48,201 bases of DNA from Crocinitomicaceae bacterium (GCA_021740085.1 JAIPAL010000010.1:1-48201), one strand, 5' to 3'. Positions 7,010-15,510 are shown, counted from the first letter of the stretch. The notes: a model not told the origin generated them from the letters alone. Program-made: numbers and translations.

Positions 7010-8608
7010 TTATTTTATCCCTAAAAAGGCCTTTGCTTGTTTATCTTCTGGTTCAAGTGAATACACAATGTTCCAGCATTCTTTTGCCTTAGCGGGATCT
7101 TTTGAAGGAGAGTTAACATAGTAATCGCCGAGGTATCTAGAAGCTTCAAGTACAAATGCTTTGTATTTGGTACTACTTCTTTCTTCAACAACGATTAGAT
7201 CAATCACTGATTGATATGACTTCACCGCTAACCAATTTGCTTTTGTGCTATCTGTAGCAATTTGAGCTCTAGCTCGCCAAAAATATCCAGGGATGTATTT
7301 AGAGGACAATCTATTTAAACTTGAAAAGGCACTATCCGCAGCCACATAGTTTTTGGGCCCAAAATAGTAGGCTCTTCCAAGGTCATAATATTCCCCACCA
7401 ACAAGTTTATTGTTTGCTAATTTATATTCGTATTTAGCAATAACACCATTATAATTTTTAAACTTCATATACAGTTTTGCCAAATCACTCGCTAATTCCA
7501 ATGCGGATTTTTCATCTAAGCTTGAAGTTTTCTCAAATTCAATGATCGCAAGTGAGTCTTGCCCATTTTTTGATAGGAGCATTCCCTTATACTTGTAATC
7601 CGTAAATACAATTTTATCTGCAGGACATGTGGTGAAAAATAGAGCGCTTGCTTCGAGTCCTTTTTTTATTGCATCTGGCTCAGTCGTACATTCGTAATAC
7701 GAATAGCATAGCATTCGATCAATAAAATAATTAGTAAAAGCATTATTTTTTACAGACAGTATTTCCGGTATAGCTTCACAATAACGTCCTCCTTTAAATA
7801 AAGCCACGGCATAGCGAAATCGTGAATCATATGAATTATTTAAACTCAAGTATTTTTGCCAGTTTTCTATTGCTTTCTCTGATTGATTAAACATCATGTT
7901 CAGCTCTGCATTTTCTCTATAGGATGGGGCATAAGTTGGATCAATCGCTTTTGCAACTTTATATAAAGAATCTGCCAAACGATAATTTTTTGCTCGCTGG
8001 TATAATTTGGCTGTACGTACGATTCCTTTTGGAGATTTAGGATTTATTTTTAATACTTCATTATAACTCTTAATAGCTGCCGAACCGTTCTCCGGAGTTT
8101 TGTAGTTCAACGCATCTCCCATAAGTAAATGACAATCAATATCAGCTGGAGTTTTCTTTATCGCCAAATTAAGTAGGCGAATAGCCTCGTCTAAATTTTT
8201 TGATTCAGCAGTCAGATATGCTTTGGCTACACATCGAAGGATTTCGGAATTTTTGTTTTTGGTCATTGATAAAGCTAAAGCAAATTGACTTTGTGCTCCA
8301 GCAACGTCACCCTTCATTAACAGGGCTTTTCCGACACCGACAAAAGAGAATGGGGACTTCGGATCGGCCTGCATGGTTTTATTCCAGAAAATTACAGCCG
8401 AATCGAGTTCGCCTTTTTCAAAGTAGTTTTCCCCAGCATAAAAGAAATTACAAGCATCAATTGGATTTGCTGCGATTAGCTTATTAAAGTCTATAGTTGC
8501 TTCAGCGAAACGTTCATTCTCTGTTTTCTTAATTGCATCAGTAATAGTTTGAGCGAATAAAGAAGTGTTAAGAAGAATAATGAGTAAAGTAAGTTTTTTC
8601 AATTTCAT
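7010..8608 (-). CDS. Secreted tetratricopeptide-repeat protein
   Basis: 532 residues: a signal peptide (MKLKKLTLLIILLNTSLFA) followed by tandem TPR helices over most of the chain, for example AVIFWNKTMQADPKSPFSFVGVGKAL and AIRLLNLAIKKTPADIDCHLLMGDAL. TPR arrays are protein-binding scaffolds; this one should be periplasmic. It is the last gene of the exbB-exbD-exbD-tonB-PstS-like run, an order I recall as common in Bacteroidota, which suggests it assists TonB-dependent energy transduction or outer-membrane complex assembly (inference). An 82-base gap and a -7 box show it could also be transcribed alone. No enzymatic motif is present. Confidence 0.85.
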   Translation of the reverse strand: MKLKKLTLLIILLNTSLFAQTITDAIKKTENERFAEATIDFNKLIAANPIDACNFFYAGENYFEKGELDSAVIFWNKTMQADPKSPFSFVGVGKALLMKGDVAGAQSQFALALSMTKNKNSEILRCVAKAYLTAESKNLDEAIRLLNLAIKKTPADIDCHLLMGDALNYKTPENGSAAIKSYNEVLKINPKSPKGIVRTAKLYQRAKNYRLADSLYKVAKAIDPTYAPSYRENAELNMMFNQSEKAIENWQKYLSLNNSYDSRFRYAVALFKGGRYCEAIPEILSVKNNAFTNYFIDRMLCYSYYECTTEPDAIKKGLEASALFFTTCPADKIVFTDYKYKGMLLSKNGQDSLAIIEFEKTSSLDEKSALELASDLAKLYMKFKNYNGVIAKYEYKLANNKLVGGEYYDLGRAYYFGPKNYVAADSAFSSLNRLSSKYIPGYFWRARAQIATDSTKANWLAVKSYQSVIDLIVVEERSSTKYKAFVLEASRYLGDYYVNSPSKDPAKAKECWNIVYSLEPEDKQAKAFLGIK

Positions 8609-8654
8609 AATGTAATTATTTCGAGGTATAAATTAGTGAAAACAATTCTCGCGC

Positions 8655-8662
8655 CAAAGTTA
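8655..8662 (-). promoter_or_regulatory. Candidate -7 box before the TPR gene
   Basis: TAACTTTG on the minus strand matches TAnnTTTG exactly. No good TTG lies at the -33 distance. It would give a leader of about 42 bases and allow the TPR gene to be made independently of the tonB operon. Confidence 0.3.
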
Positions 8663-8701
8663 AAACTAACTAACTAAAAAGCATTGGTTTTTTTGTGATT
8701 T

Positions 8702-9619
8702 TCATTCTTCAGTTATTAGCTGAATAAGACGAACAGGAGCTGTCGCTGGAACTAACGCTGATTTTTGAACTATTAACTGTCCTTTGTCTCCTTTCATAAA
8801 CAATACAAATCCGGTATTGATGCCTGATTTTTTAGCCTTGTTAATTAGCCAAATTTCTCTGCTTAATGGGTATTCTTTTGTATATATGTAGCCAGCATGT
8901 GGTTTAAAATAATCTGATTTGTCATCTTTTGCAATGGCAACAACATTAATACCCTGAACAAATCCTAAGGTGTCAAAATCATCACTGTCTGAAATCCAAT
9001 TTAATCCAATGATCCCTAATGCATTTTTGTTTTGTTTTACATAATTTATAACTTCTTCATTCGAATTAACGGCAAAAAGATTGATTGGGAGCTTATTTAG
9101 ATCACAGAAATTTTTTAAGTAATAAAAATTGGCCGAGTTTTGTTTGTCAAAAACGATATTGATTTTTGTCTTTAATCCTGTCCATATTGTTTTTTCACCA
9201 CGAATGATAGCCTTAATTTGAGCAATAGTCATTAAAGAATCAGGATTGGTTGGGTGAAGGATAAGTGCAACGGCATCTTCCGCTATTTTATCACTTCGAA
9301 CTTCAACTTGTCTTTTCTTTAATTGTGCCTTTTCTAACTTTGTAAAATCTCTTGAAATACAAATTGTTTTTACAGAGTCCTTGAAAAAAGCATCAATTAT
9401 TTCTCCTTCCGACGCATATATTGCCTGTATGTCAGTTTTGGGGTATTGACCTTCAAAGGTGTAGATACTAGTTTCAAATAAAGGTTTAAAGGACTCTTCT
9501 ACCAAGATGTTCATTTTTCCACGACTGTGGGTGTCGGCTCCATAGGAGAACGGATTTTCATTGTTATTGCAGGCTGTGCTAATTAACAGGACACAATATA
9601 TAAAATTCCTATAGCACAT
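8702..9619 (-). CDS. PstS-like substrate-binding lipoprotein
   Basis: 305 residues from the ATG at 9619; an upstream in-frame start at 9688 would place 23 unlikely residues before the signal. The lipoprotein signal ends LLISTAC (Cys17). The body resembles the phosphate-binding PstS family: ILVEESFKPLFETSIYTFEGQYP near the start, an ICISRDFT segment, then the typical GEKTIWTG and NSANFYYLKNF region and ALGIIGLNW. No pstC, pstA or pstB genes are nearby. Its place directly after tonB and a small membrane-protein gene suggests a role other than ABC import, perhaps sensing or scaffolding (inference). It could still bind phosphate or another oxyanion. Confidence 0.8.
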   Translation of the reverse strand: MCYRNFIYCVLLISTACNNNENPFSYGADTHSRGKMNILVEESFKPLFETSIYTFEGQYPKTDIQAIYASEGEIIDAFFKDSVKTICISRDFTKLEKAQLKKRQVEVRSDKIAEDAVALILHPTNPDSLMTIAQIKAIIRGEKTIWTGLKTKINIVFDKQNSANFYYLKNFCDLNKLPINLFAVNSNEEVINYVKQNKNALGIIGLNWISDSDDFDTLGFVQGINVVAIAKDDKSDYFKPHAGYIYTKEYPLSREIWLINKAKKSGINTGFVLFMKGDKGQLIVQKSALVPATAPVRLIQLITEE

Positions 9620-9635
9620 AGTAATTGAGAAATAG

Positions 9636-9824
9636 TTAATTGTTAAAATCTTTATAAAGTCGCCAGCTGCGAATGCCGGCATAAACAAACAAAAGTAAAA
9701 TAAGCATTAAACGCCTTGTTTCGCTTAGATTCGGCTGAAGAAAATCAGTTAAAATAAGGCACGCAGCAAAACCCAGACAAATCAGCAAAGTAAAAATTGA
9801 TAGGCCCCTATTAAAAAGTTTCAC
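9636..9824 (-). CDS. Small two-helix membrane protein in the tonB operon
   Basis: 62 residues with two hydrophobic helices (about residues 8-26 and 38-53) joined by a short polar loop (DFLQPNLSETRR) and a basic, tyrosine-containing C-terminus. It lies 63 bases after tonB and 16 bases before the PstS-like gene. I do not recognise a named family. A small integral membrane partner of the ExbB-ExbD-TonB motor or of the PstS-like lipoprotein is possible from context only. The ATG at 9824 gives a positively charged N-terminus, which fits an N-in hairpin topology. Confidence 0.65.
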   Translation of the reverse strand: MKLFNRGLSIFTLLICLGFAACLILTDFLQPNLSETRRLMLILLLFVYAGIRSWRLYKDFNN

Positions 9825-9887
9825 GAGTTTGTTTTAATAAATAAGCCAACAAGGATTTTGTTTTTAAGGTTTCGAGGAATGATGTTA

Positions 9888-10751
9888 TTACTCAATTGCG
9901 AAATTAATCGGAATTGAACAATACGAGGAAACACTTCTTCCATTCAATTTTCCAGGCTTCCAATTAGGCATTGATTTAATTGCCTTAATAGCCGCTTTAT
10001 CACAGTCGGGGCAATCTGGAACTCCTTTGGTTACTTGTACACTGGAAATGGTTCCACTAACACTTACAACAAAACGTAGAAAGCATTTTCCTTGCACACC
10101 ATTTTCGATGGCTGTTTCTGGGAACACCAAGTTTTTTTGAATGAAAGCCATCATTGCTGGGTAACCACCTGGAAATTCAGCTTCTTCATCAACGAAAGTT
10201 TCCGGCTCGGGCTCTTTGGGAGGAAGAATTGGTGGACCTGTTTCATCGTCAACAGGATCAGCAAAATCATCCCCGATCTGCTCTTTTGTTTCCGTATCCG
10301 CTTTTTTCTCCTCCATATCATCTTGAATAGGAGTTTCAGTTTCTACAGGAATATCAACCACGATTGGGGGCATAAACGCTACCGTTTCTTCAACGGGAGG
10401 GGGAATGTCTTCTGGAGGTGGTGGTGGAACTTCTTCTTCAACAGGCGGAGCAGGAACGGTCATCTGTGTCGTATCTACTGGTGGAGCCGGAGGAACCACC
10501 TCTGGAATGCTTTTGTAGATCATCCAAGAAGTATACATTAAAGCAATTGCTAACAATAATGAAAAAATAATTATCATCATTCTTTTATCATAATCTTTCC
10601 GCAAGGCATAAGCACCATAGCTTTTATTTCGATGCTCAAAAACAAGTTCATTACGATTAGAAGATGAGGCTTGTTGCCAAGATTTTGCAGAAGCATAATC
10701 ATAAATGGTTATGATTAATACAAGTACGATAAGACTGATAATTGTTCCCAT
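9888..10751 (-). CDS. tonB: TonB energy transducer
   Basis: 287 residues. Two hydrophobic segments (about 3-16 and 58-77) flank a segment NELVFEHRNKSYGAYALRKDY that is typical of Bacteroidota TonB proteins. A proline- and acid-rich periplasmic spacer follows (about 83-180, with PPPPPED runs). The C-terminal domain (about 190-287) begins EAEFPGGYPAMMAFIQKNL and ends IPINFAIE. It transmits proton-motive force from ExbB/ExbD to TonB-dependent outer-membrane transporters, such as the SusC protein encoded at 30693 in this window. The start lies immediately after the second exbD stop, so the two are co-transcribed. Confidence 0.92.
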   Translation of the reverse strand: MGTIISLIVLVLIITIYDYASAKSWQQASSSNRNELVFEHRNKSYGAYALRKDYDKRMMIIIFSLLLAIALMYTSWMIYKSIPEVVPPAPPVDTTQMTVPAPPVEEEVPPPPPEDIPPPVEETVAFMPPIVVDIPVETETPIQDDMEEKKADTETKEQIGDDFADPVDDETGPPILPPKEPEPETFVDEEAEFPGGYPAMMAFIQKNLVFPETAIENGVQGKCFLRFVVSVSGTISSVQVTKGVPDCPDCDKAAIKAIKSMPNWKPGKLNGRSVSSYCSIPINFAIE

Positions 10752-10752
10752 T

Positions 10753-11391
10753 TTACTTTATTTTAGATTTCATTAATGCAAACTCTGAAGGCATTAATTC
10801 AACAGGTGCAATAACACCAATTTCTGCAATTTTTAATTCATCAATTAAATCGATGAAGTTTTTACAGGTTGCTTTATCATCTGTTTTTATTAACACCTTT
10901 AGCGCTTTTTTATGTCTTTTTGAATCGGAAAGCCGTCTTAAATAAGTACTGTCTGCAATTTCTTTCTTTTCAAGCTTTTTACCGTAAAGATTTTTTTCGC
11001 TCAACACATATTTATTTCTATCCGCTAATAATTTCCTAACACCTTTCGTGCCAAAACCGGTTTCCTCTAATTTTGTTGGTCCATTTGGTCCAGGACTAGC
11101 AGCAGGATAAAACTGCCCACTGTAATAATAAATTTTATCCTCTGAAAGCAAAAAGGTAATTGCGTTGTTGATTTTAGGTTGCTCTTTAGGTGGATCTTTC
11201 GGGTCTATCTTTGCGGGATAAACAAGGCTCATTACTTTCGGCTTGCTAAATGTAGCCGTTAATACGAAAAACGTTAATAATAAAAAAGCTAAATCTACCA
11301 TGGGGGTCATATCAACCCTAGTAGAACTTTTCTTAGCACGTTTTTTACCTTTGTGTTGGCCATCGCCACCACTTTCTGCAATTTCTGACAT
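10753..11391 (-). CDS. exbD: ExbD/TolR-family biopolymer transport protein (second copy)
   Basis: 212 residues. After a basic N-terminus (GQHKGKKRAKKSSTR) comes VDMTPMVDLAFLLLTFFVLT, the single ExbD membrane helix with the conserved Asp that takes part in proton movement. The periplasmic part is longer than in E. coli ExbD (about 140 residues) and ends VLIKTDDKATCKNFIDLIDEL, the usual ExbD fold, followed by IAEIGVIAPVELMP. It lies 10 bases after the first exbD and 1 base before tonB. Two different ExbD proteins per motor operon is normal in this phylum, and they may form a mixed ExbD dimer (inference). Confidence 0.92.
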   Translation of the reverse strand: MSEIAESGGDGQHKGKKRAKKSSTRVDMTPMVDLAFLLLTFFVLTATFSKPKVMSLVYPAKIDPKDPPKEQPKINNAITFLLSEDKIYYYSGQFYPAASPGPNGPTKLEETGFGTKGVRKLLADRNKYVLSEKNLYGKKLEKKEIADSTYLRRLSDSKRHKKALKVLIKTDDKATCKNFIDLIDELKIAEIGVIAPVELMPSEFALMKSKIK

Positions 11392-11401
11392 ATCGATATT
11401 T

Positions 11402-12067
11402 TTATATTGGCGCCAACTCCATAGAGGTGACGAAATTTAAATTATTTAATTTCAAATCTCTGAAAACATCTATCACTTTTTGGGCATGGACATACAAGGA
11501 TTTACTATCTACGCGAAGAATAAACTTAGGCTTAAAGTCGTTTGCGTCTGGATTTTTACCTTTGTTTTTTTCTTCCACAAAAGCTGTTCTTCCAGAATTT
11601 ATCGCCGCCCGATTTCCATAATTAATCCAATCTTTTAATTGATTAGCGGTAGAATCAGTGTATGGAATTCCCGGTGTATTAAACTGCTTTCGAGCATTTG
11701 GTTCCATGTTTATGTATCCAGGCAATTCTTTCATTGTGCAACCAAAACTAGACATGAAGGTAAATCGTTTGATTTGCTCTTCCGTGAAACCAATTTTATA
11801 TTTACCAGCCATATTAGCTAACAATTCTCTTCTTGCTTCTGGGTCAGACATGTTAAAGAAAACCCGCCCACCTTTATCAATCGTGATAAGAACTACATTT
11901 TCAGGAATTATCTTGTCGCTTATACTACTTGGAGTATCTACGTCTACAGGCTCACTTGATCTAAAGGAAGCAGATAACATAAAAAAGGTTACAAGTAGAA
12001 ACGCCAAGTCGACCATAGGTGTCATATCAATACTCGGGCTTCCCTTTGGGATTTTTATTTTAGGCAT
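11402..12067 (-). CDS. exbD: ExbD/TolR-family biopolymer transport protein (first copy)
   Basis: 221 residues. The short N-terminus MPKIKIPKGSPS leads into IDMTPMVDLAFLLVTFFMLSA, the membrane helix with the functional Asp. The periplasmic part has an extended middle section (about residues 60-170) and ends with a compact ExbD-like segment FILRVDSKSLYVHAQKVIDVF. It works with ExbB and TonB in the inner-membrane proton-driven motor. It is clearly related to the next gene but diverged in the periplasmic region, so the two are not interchangeable recent duplicates. Confidence 0.92.
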   Translation of the reverse strand: MPKIKIPKGSPSIDMTPMVDLAFLLVTFFMLSASFRSSEPVDVDTPSSISDKIIPENVVLITIDKGGRVFFNMSDPEARRELLANMAGKYKIGFTEEQIKRFTFMSSFGCTMKELPGYINMEPNARKQFNTPGIPYTDSTANQLKDWINYGNRAAINSGRTAFVEEKNKGKNPDANDFKPKFILRVDSKSLYVHAQKVIDVFRDLKLNNLNFVTSMELAPI

Positions 12068-12102
12068 CTACAAAAAATTTAATTTGATGATCAAAAACGG
12101 TA

Positions 12103-12933
12103 TTAATGTGATGATGCGAAATCTTGAACAATTGTAAAACTCGCCTCATCTATACTATATGTCATAGCATCAATTTTAGTCGAAAAGAAATTGTACATGA
12201 TAATAGCAATTGTGGAACCAGCAATACCAAAAAATGTATTGATAAGTGCTTCTGAGATACCTGTAGCAAGCTGAGCTGTGTCTGGTGCTCCTTGTGACAT
12301 GGCAGCAAATGACTTAATCATTCCCATTACAGTACCAATTAATCCGATAAGTGTTGCAATTGATGCACATGTTGAAAGAACTACCAAGTTTTTAGAGAGC
12401 ATAGGTAATTCTAAAGAGGTTGCCTCTTCTAATTCTTTTTTTAAGCCTTCTACTTTTTGTTCTTTGGTCATATCCGCCTCAATACTCATTGTATTATATT
12501 TCTCCAATCCTGCACGAACTACATTAGCTAATGAACCTTTCTGTTTATCGCATTCGGCTTTTGCGCTATCAATATTCTTTGAAGCTAACAATTCTTTTAT
12601 TTTGCTTACAAAACGATCCGTTCTTCCTTTTCCTTTCGCTTGAGAAAGTGTTACAAAACGTTCAACGGAAAAAATGATAATAATTAAGTTAATAGCTACT
12701 AAGATAGGAACGATAAAACCTCCTTTGTAAACGGTTGCTAATAAACTACCATCTAAAGGTTCACCGTTAGGGTCGTTGTCTACAAAATTTCCAGGATCGC
12801 CAAAAATGTATTTGTAAATTAACACCCCAGCAATCAGAGAAATTACTATTGCTAAGACGGACATTAAGGATGAAAACCCTCCAGAGGTTTTTGTGTTCTT
12901 TTTGGTTGTTGAAATAGATGTTCCTTTGCTCAT
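12103..12933 (-). CDS. exbB: ExbB/TolQ/MotA-family proton channel protein
   Basis: 276 residues from the ATG at 12933 (MSKGTSIS). A TTG at 12960 would add nine residues and is rejected. It has an N-terminal helix (about 23-42), a second (about 70-90, IVPILVAINLIIIIFSVERF), a cytoplasmic helical stretch, and two C-terminal helices with the family signature LVVLSTCASIATLIGLIGTV and GISEALINTFFGIAGS. ExbB pentamers enclose the ExbD helices and form the stator that energises TonB. It is the first gene of the operon exbB-exbD-exbD-tonB-small protein-PstS-like. Confidence 0.92.
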   Translation of the reverse strand: MSKGTSISTTKKNTKTSGGFSSLMSVLAIVISLIAGVLIYKYIFGDPGNFVDNDPNGEPLDGSLLATVYKGGFIVPILVAINLIIIIFSVERFVTLSQAKGKGRTDRFVSKIKELLASKNIDSAKAECDKQKGSLANVVRAGLEKYNTMSIEADMTKEQKVEGLKKELEEATSLELPMLSKNLVVLSTCASIATLIGLIGTVMGMIKSFAAMSQGAPDTAQLATGISEALINTFFGIAGSTIAIIMYNFFSTKIDAMTYSIDEASFTIVQDFASSH

Positions 12934-12974
12934 AATTTTAAAAGTTTTATATAATCTCAATAGTTAATTTGGGA

Positions 12975-12982
12975 CAAACATA
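12975..12982 (-). promoter_or_regulatory. Candidate -7 box of the exbB-tonB operon
   Basis: TATGTTTG on the minus strand matches TAnnTTTG exactly and would start transcription near 12968, about 35 bases before the exbB ATG. No TTG is present at the ideal -33 distance. Confidence 0.4.
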
Positions 12983-13058
12983 ATATTTTTTTAGGAATGT
13001 AAAAATTGTTTAACCACAATATTTTCAATTTTTAATTTTTCGGTAATATTAAAAACAC

Positions 13059-13066
13059 TAAATTTG
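13059..13066 (+). promoter_or_regulatory. Candidate -7 box before the glycine-rich T9SS gene
   Basis: TAAATTTG matches TAnnTTTG and lies 24 bases before the ATG at 13091. The -33 element is not clear. The divergent exbB box lies about 80 bases away, so the two promoters share this AT-rich spacer. Confidence 0.35.
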
Positions 13067-13090
13067 AATTTGAAATTAAAATTAATAAAC

Positions 13091-15079
13091 ATGAAAAAAG
13101 CTACACTAATTTTCCTTTTTGGAATAACTTTAAATTTAACTTTCGGTCAGTGCTTGCAAATAACGTGCCCTTCGAATGTCGTTCAATCAACTAGCCCAGG
13201 TCAATGTAGTGCGATTATTAACTATGTGGCCCCAATAGGAGTAAATCCTTGTGTGTCGGGAAATACGGTGTTTGTTTATACGGGTGCCATTCAATCTTTT
13301 ACTGTTCCCGCTGGTGTAACTTCTATTACAATAGAGGCATTAGGGGCACAGGGTGGTGGAAGCGGTGGTTTAGGTGCTAAAATGACGGGAACATTTACCG
13401 TTACTCCTGGACAAGTTTTACAGGTTTTAGTTGGTGGTTTAGGTGGTAATGGTGGAAGCTACGGTAGTGGTGGCGGTGGCGGAACATTTGTTGTTGCCCC
13501 GGGTAACGTTTTATTAATCGCCGCCGGTGGTGGTGGCGGAACAGGTCACAATAACAACGGTGTTGGAGCAGCATATAGTATTGGAACAACAGCCACTTCT
13601 GGAAATGCTGGAGGTGACACCAATGGCGGAGTAGGCGGAGTTTCGGGTAATGGTGGTGCTTTAGGCAATTGTAATAGCTGTGGTGTAAATGGAAATGCAG
13701 GCGGTGGCGGCGGCTTTTTGACTAATGGCGCCGGTCAGGCTCCAGCATATGGCGGACTTTCATTTTTAAATGGCGGTTCAGGTGGAATATTGAACGGCGG
13801 TTTCGGTGGCGGCGGTGGCTCAACAAATAACTCTCAATATGACTGTGGAGTTGGTGGAATGGGCGGCGGTGGCGGCGGCGGGTATTCTGGTGGCGGCGGC
13901 GGCGGCGGTAATTGCAATATGCCAGGCGGTGGCGGTGGATCATTTAATAGCGGCACCAATCAAGTTAATGTAAGTGGATTTAATTCCGGAAATGGACAAG
14001 TTACATTTACGTATGCTGGTGTTGCGACCACTACAACTCAAACATTGGGATTGCCGAGTGGAGGAACTTTTGCTTTAGGGACTAGCACCTTAACTTTTGT
14101 CACTACAAGTGGTGCAAATACGGAAACATGTTCTTTTACAGTTACAGTTGTTGATGATATCTTGCCTACAATAATAAGCCCCTTGGCTCCAATTACGGTT
14201 AGCGCAGGCCCTGCATGCAATGCTACGAATGTTGTTTTAGGGACTCCAAACACTTCCGATAACTGTACCGTTTCTAGTGTAGTAAATAATGCGCCAGCTT
14301 CCTTCCCTCTTGGTGCTACAACAGTGATTTGGACGGTAACTGATGCTGCAGGAAACGCAAGTACTACTTCTCAAATTGTTACTGTTGTCGATAACTCAGG
14401 ACCAGTTCCAGTTATGGCCAACTTACCCATATTAAATTCGGCCTGTGAATTAGCTAATTTAATTGCTCCTTCTGCAATTGATAATTGCAGTGGCACAATA
14501 CAAGGAACGTCTCCTTTAACTTTACCCATCTTAAACGATACCACCATTGTTTGGACTTATACGGACAATAATGGCAATGTATCAACTCAAACACAAGTGA
14601 TTAACATCACAGGATTGGATACATCTGTAACAATCTTAGGTGGCGTTTATTTAATGGCAAACCAAGGTGGCGCTAGTTACCAGTGGATAAACTGTGCTAC
14701 AAACCTAGATGTTCCATTTCAATCTAATCAATCTTTTACGGCAACTACAAGCGGAAGTTATGCGGTAATTATTTCACAGAACAATTGCATAGATACTTCC
14801 TCTTGTTACTCGGTTTCTATATCCGAGTTGTTGGAAAATAATTGGGGAGAATTGAATCTATTCCCTAATCCAACTACGGGTGAGATAACGATATCTTTTG
14901 GACAAGAATTACCATTGGTATTAATTGAGGTAATGGATATTGATGGCAGACTTATTCATCAAGAAGTCGCTAAGAAAAGTTCCAAAACAAGCCTTGTTTT
15001 AAGTGAGTCGGCTGGAATCTACTTTGTACATGCAACATCTGATTTAGGTAAAAAAACAATTCGGGTAGTTAAGCAATAA
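13091..15079 (+). CDS. Secreted glycine-rich/HYR protein with T9SS type A signal
   Basis: 662 residues from the ATG at 13091 (a TTG at 13064 is rejected). The signal peptide ends TFG-Q. Residues 21-57 look like the first half of a HYR domain (ITCPSNVVQSTSPGQC, INYVAP). Residues about 58-311 are a glycine-rich block that opens SFTVPAGVTSITIEALGAQGG and contains many GGGGG runs, like bacterial glycine-rich domains and the ALK/LTK glycine-rich domain. Residues about 312-356 resume the HYR pattern (TLGLPSGGTFALG, CSFTVTVVDD). A second HYR domain (about 357-433) and an Ig-like part follow. The last 80 or so residues (LFPNPTTGEITI, GIYFVHATS) are a type A sorting signal. Local codon use is GGC/GGT-rich because of the glycine tracts. 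Confidence 0.85.
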   Translation: MKKATLIFLFGITLNLTFGQCLQITCPSNVVQSTSPGQCSAIINYVAPIGVNPCVSGNTVFVYTGAIQSFTVPAGVTSITIEALGAQGGGSGGLGAKMTGTFTVTPGQVLQVLVGGLGGNGGSYGSGGGGGTFVVAPGNVLLIAAGGGGGTGHNNNGVGAAYSIGTTATSGNAGGDTNGGVGGVSGNGGALGNCNSCGVNGNAGGGGGFLTNGAGQAPAYGGLSFLNGGSGGILNGGFGGGGGSTNNSQYDCGVGGMGGGGGGGYSGGGGGGGNCNMPGGGGGSFNSGTNQVNVSGFNSGNGQVTFTYAGVATTTTQTLGLPSGGTFALGTSTLTFVTTSGANTETCSFTVTVVDDILPTIISPLAPITVSAGPACNATNVVLGTPNTSDNCTVSSVVNNAPASFPLGATTVIWTVTDAAGNASTTSQIVTVVDNSGPVPVMANLPILNSACELANLIAPSAIDNCSGTIQGTSPLTLPILNDTTIVWTYTDNNGNVSTQTQVINITGLDTSVTILGGVYLMANQGGASYQWINCATNLDVPFQSNQSFTATTSGSYAVIISQNNCIDTSSCYSVSISELLENNWGELNLFPNPTTGEITISFGQELPLVLIEVMDIDGRLIHQEVAKKSSKTSLVLSESAGIYFVHATSDLGKKTIRVVKQ

Positions 15080-15151
15080 CTTTAAATGATTGTTTGACAA
15101 CTGGTCTTAACCTTAGTAAATAGTTCCCTTAACTTTGTTATTGTAAATCTA

Positions 15152-15188
15152 CGTTCAAAACGATCTTTCTAAAAGATTGTTTTGAACG
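15152..15188. terminator. Strong hairpin, possible bidirectional terminator
   Basis: Two 17-base arms (CGTTCAAAACGATCTTT and AAAGATTGTTTTGAACG) pair around a three-base CTA loop with one G-T position. It lies between the stop of the glycine-rich gene and the stop of a convergent small gene, so it could end both transcripts. It lacks a clear downstream T-run on either strand, so termination is inferred from position and stem strength. Confidence 0.5.
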
Positions 15189-15286
15189 ATTAGGTTATTG
15201 ACAATACGAAAAAAGATTTCTTAACAGCTTGAAAAAACCGACTTTAAGTTAATGGGTATGAAACGAGAAAAGCGACTGATAGTTGA

Positions 15287-15445
15287 TTATTTAGGAGCTT
15301 TGTCCTCAAACACTCTTTTAGACTTGAGCTGCTCAAAAACACCTAGGGTAATCCAAAAAGGAAGAATAAATGCCATGAGATAGATGAGCATCCAAAATGC
15401 CATACCGAAAATTAAAAGAAACAATACTATACCAAAAGTGCTCAT
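15287..15445 (-). CDS. Small membrane protein, 52 residues
   Basis: Reading the minus strand from ATG at 15445 gives 52 residues: MSTFGIVLFLLIFGMAFWML, then IYLMAFILPFWITLGVFEQL, then a charged tail KSKRVFEDKAPK. Most of residues 4-36 are hydrophobic, enough for one long or two short helices, and the tail is polar. The frame is open throughout, has a sensible start and charge pattern, and fills what would otherwise be a long gap between two convergent or divergent genes. I do not recognise a family. It is divergent from fumC; no functional link is implied. Confidence 0.55.
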   Translation of the reverse strand: MSTFGIVLFLLIFGMAFWMLIYLMAFILPFWITLGVFEQLKSKRVFEDKAPK

Positions 15446-15510
15446 CTTCTATTATTTTTGTGTTTGTAACGATGCGAAATTAGAAATTAAAAATCAAATA
15501 ACAATATAAA

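Noticed and set aside
10092-10541. Open frame of 149 codons on the plus strand opposite tonB
   Set aside because: It is antisense to the proline-rich spacer of TonB; its runs of Trp, Arg and Phe are the reverse-strand image of Pro and Glu codons.
11658-12137. Open frame of 159 codons on the plus strand opposite exbD
   Set aside because: It is fully antisense to the first exbD, whose protein has unmistakable family motifs.
13401-13943. Two His/Arg-rich open frames antisense to the glycine-rich gene
   Set aside because: They are the reverse-strand reading of repeated GGC/GGT codons and have no independent support.
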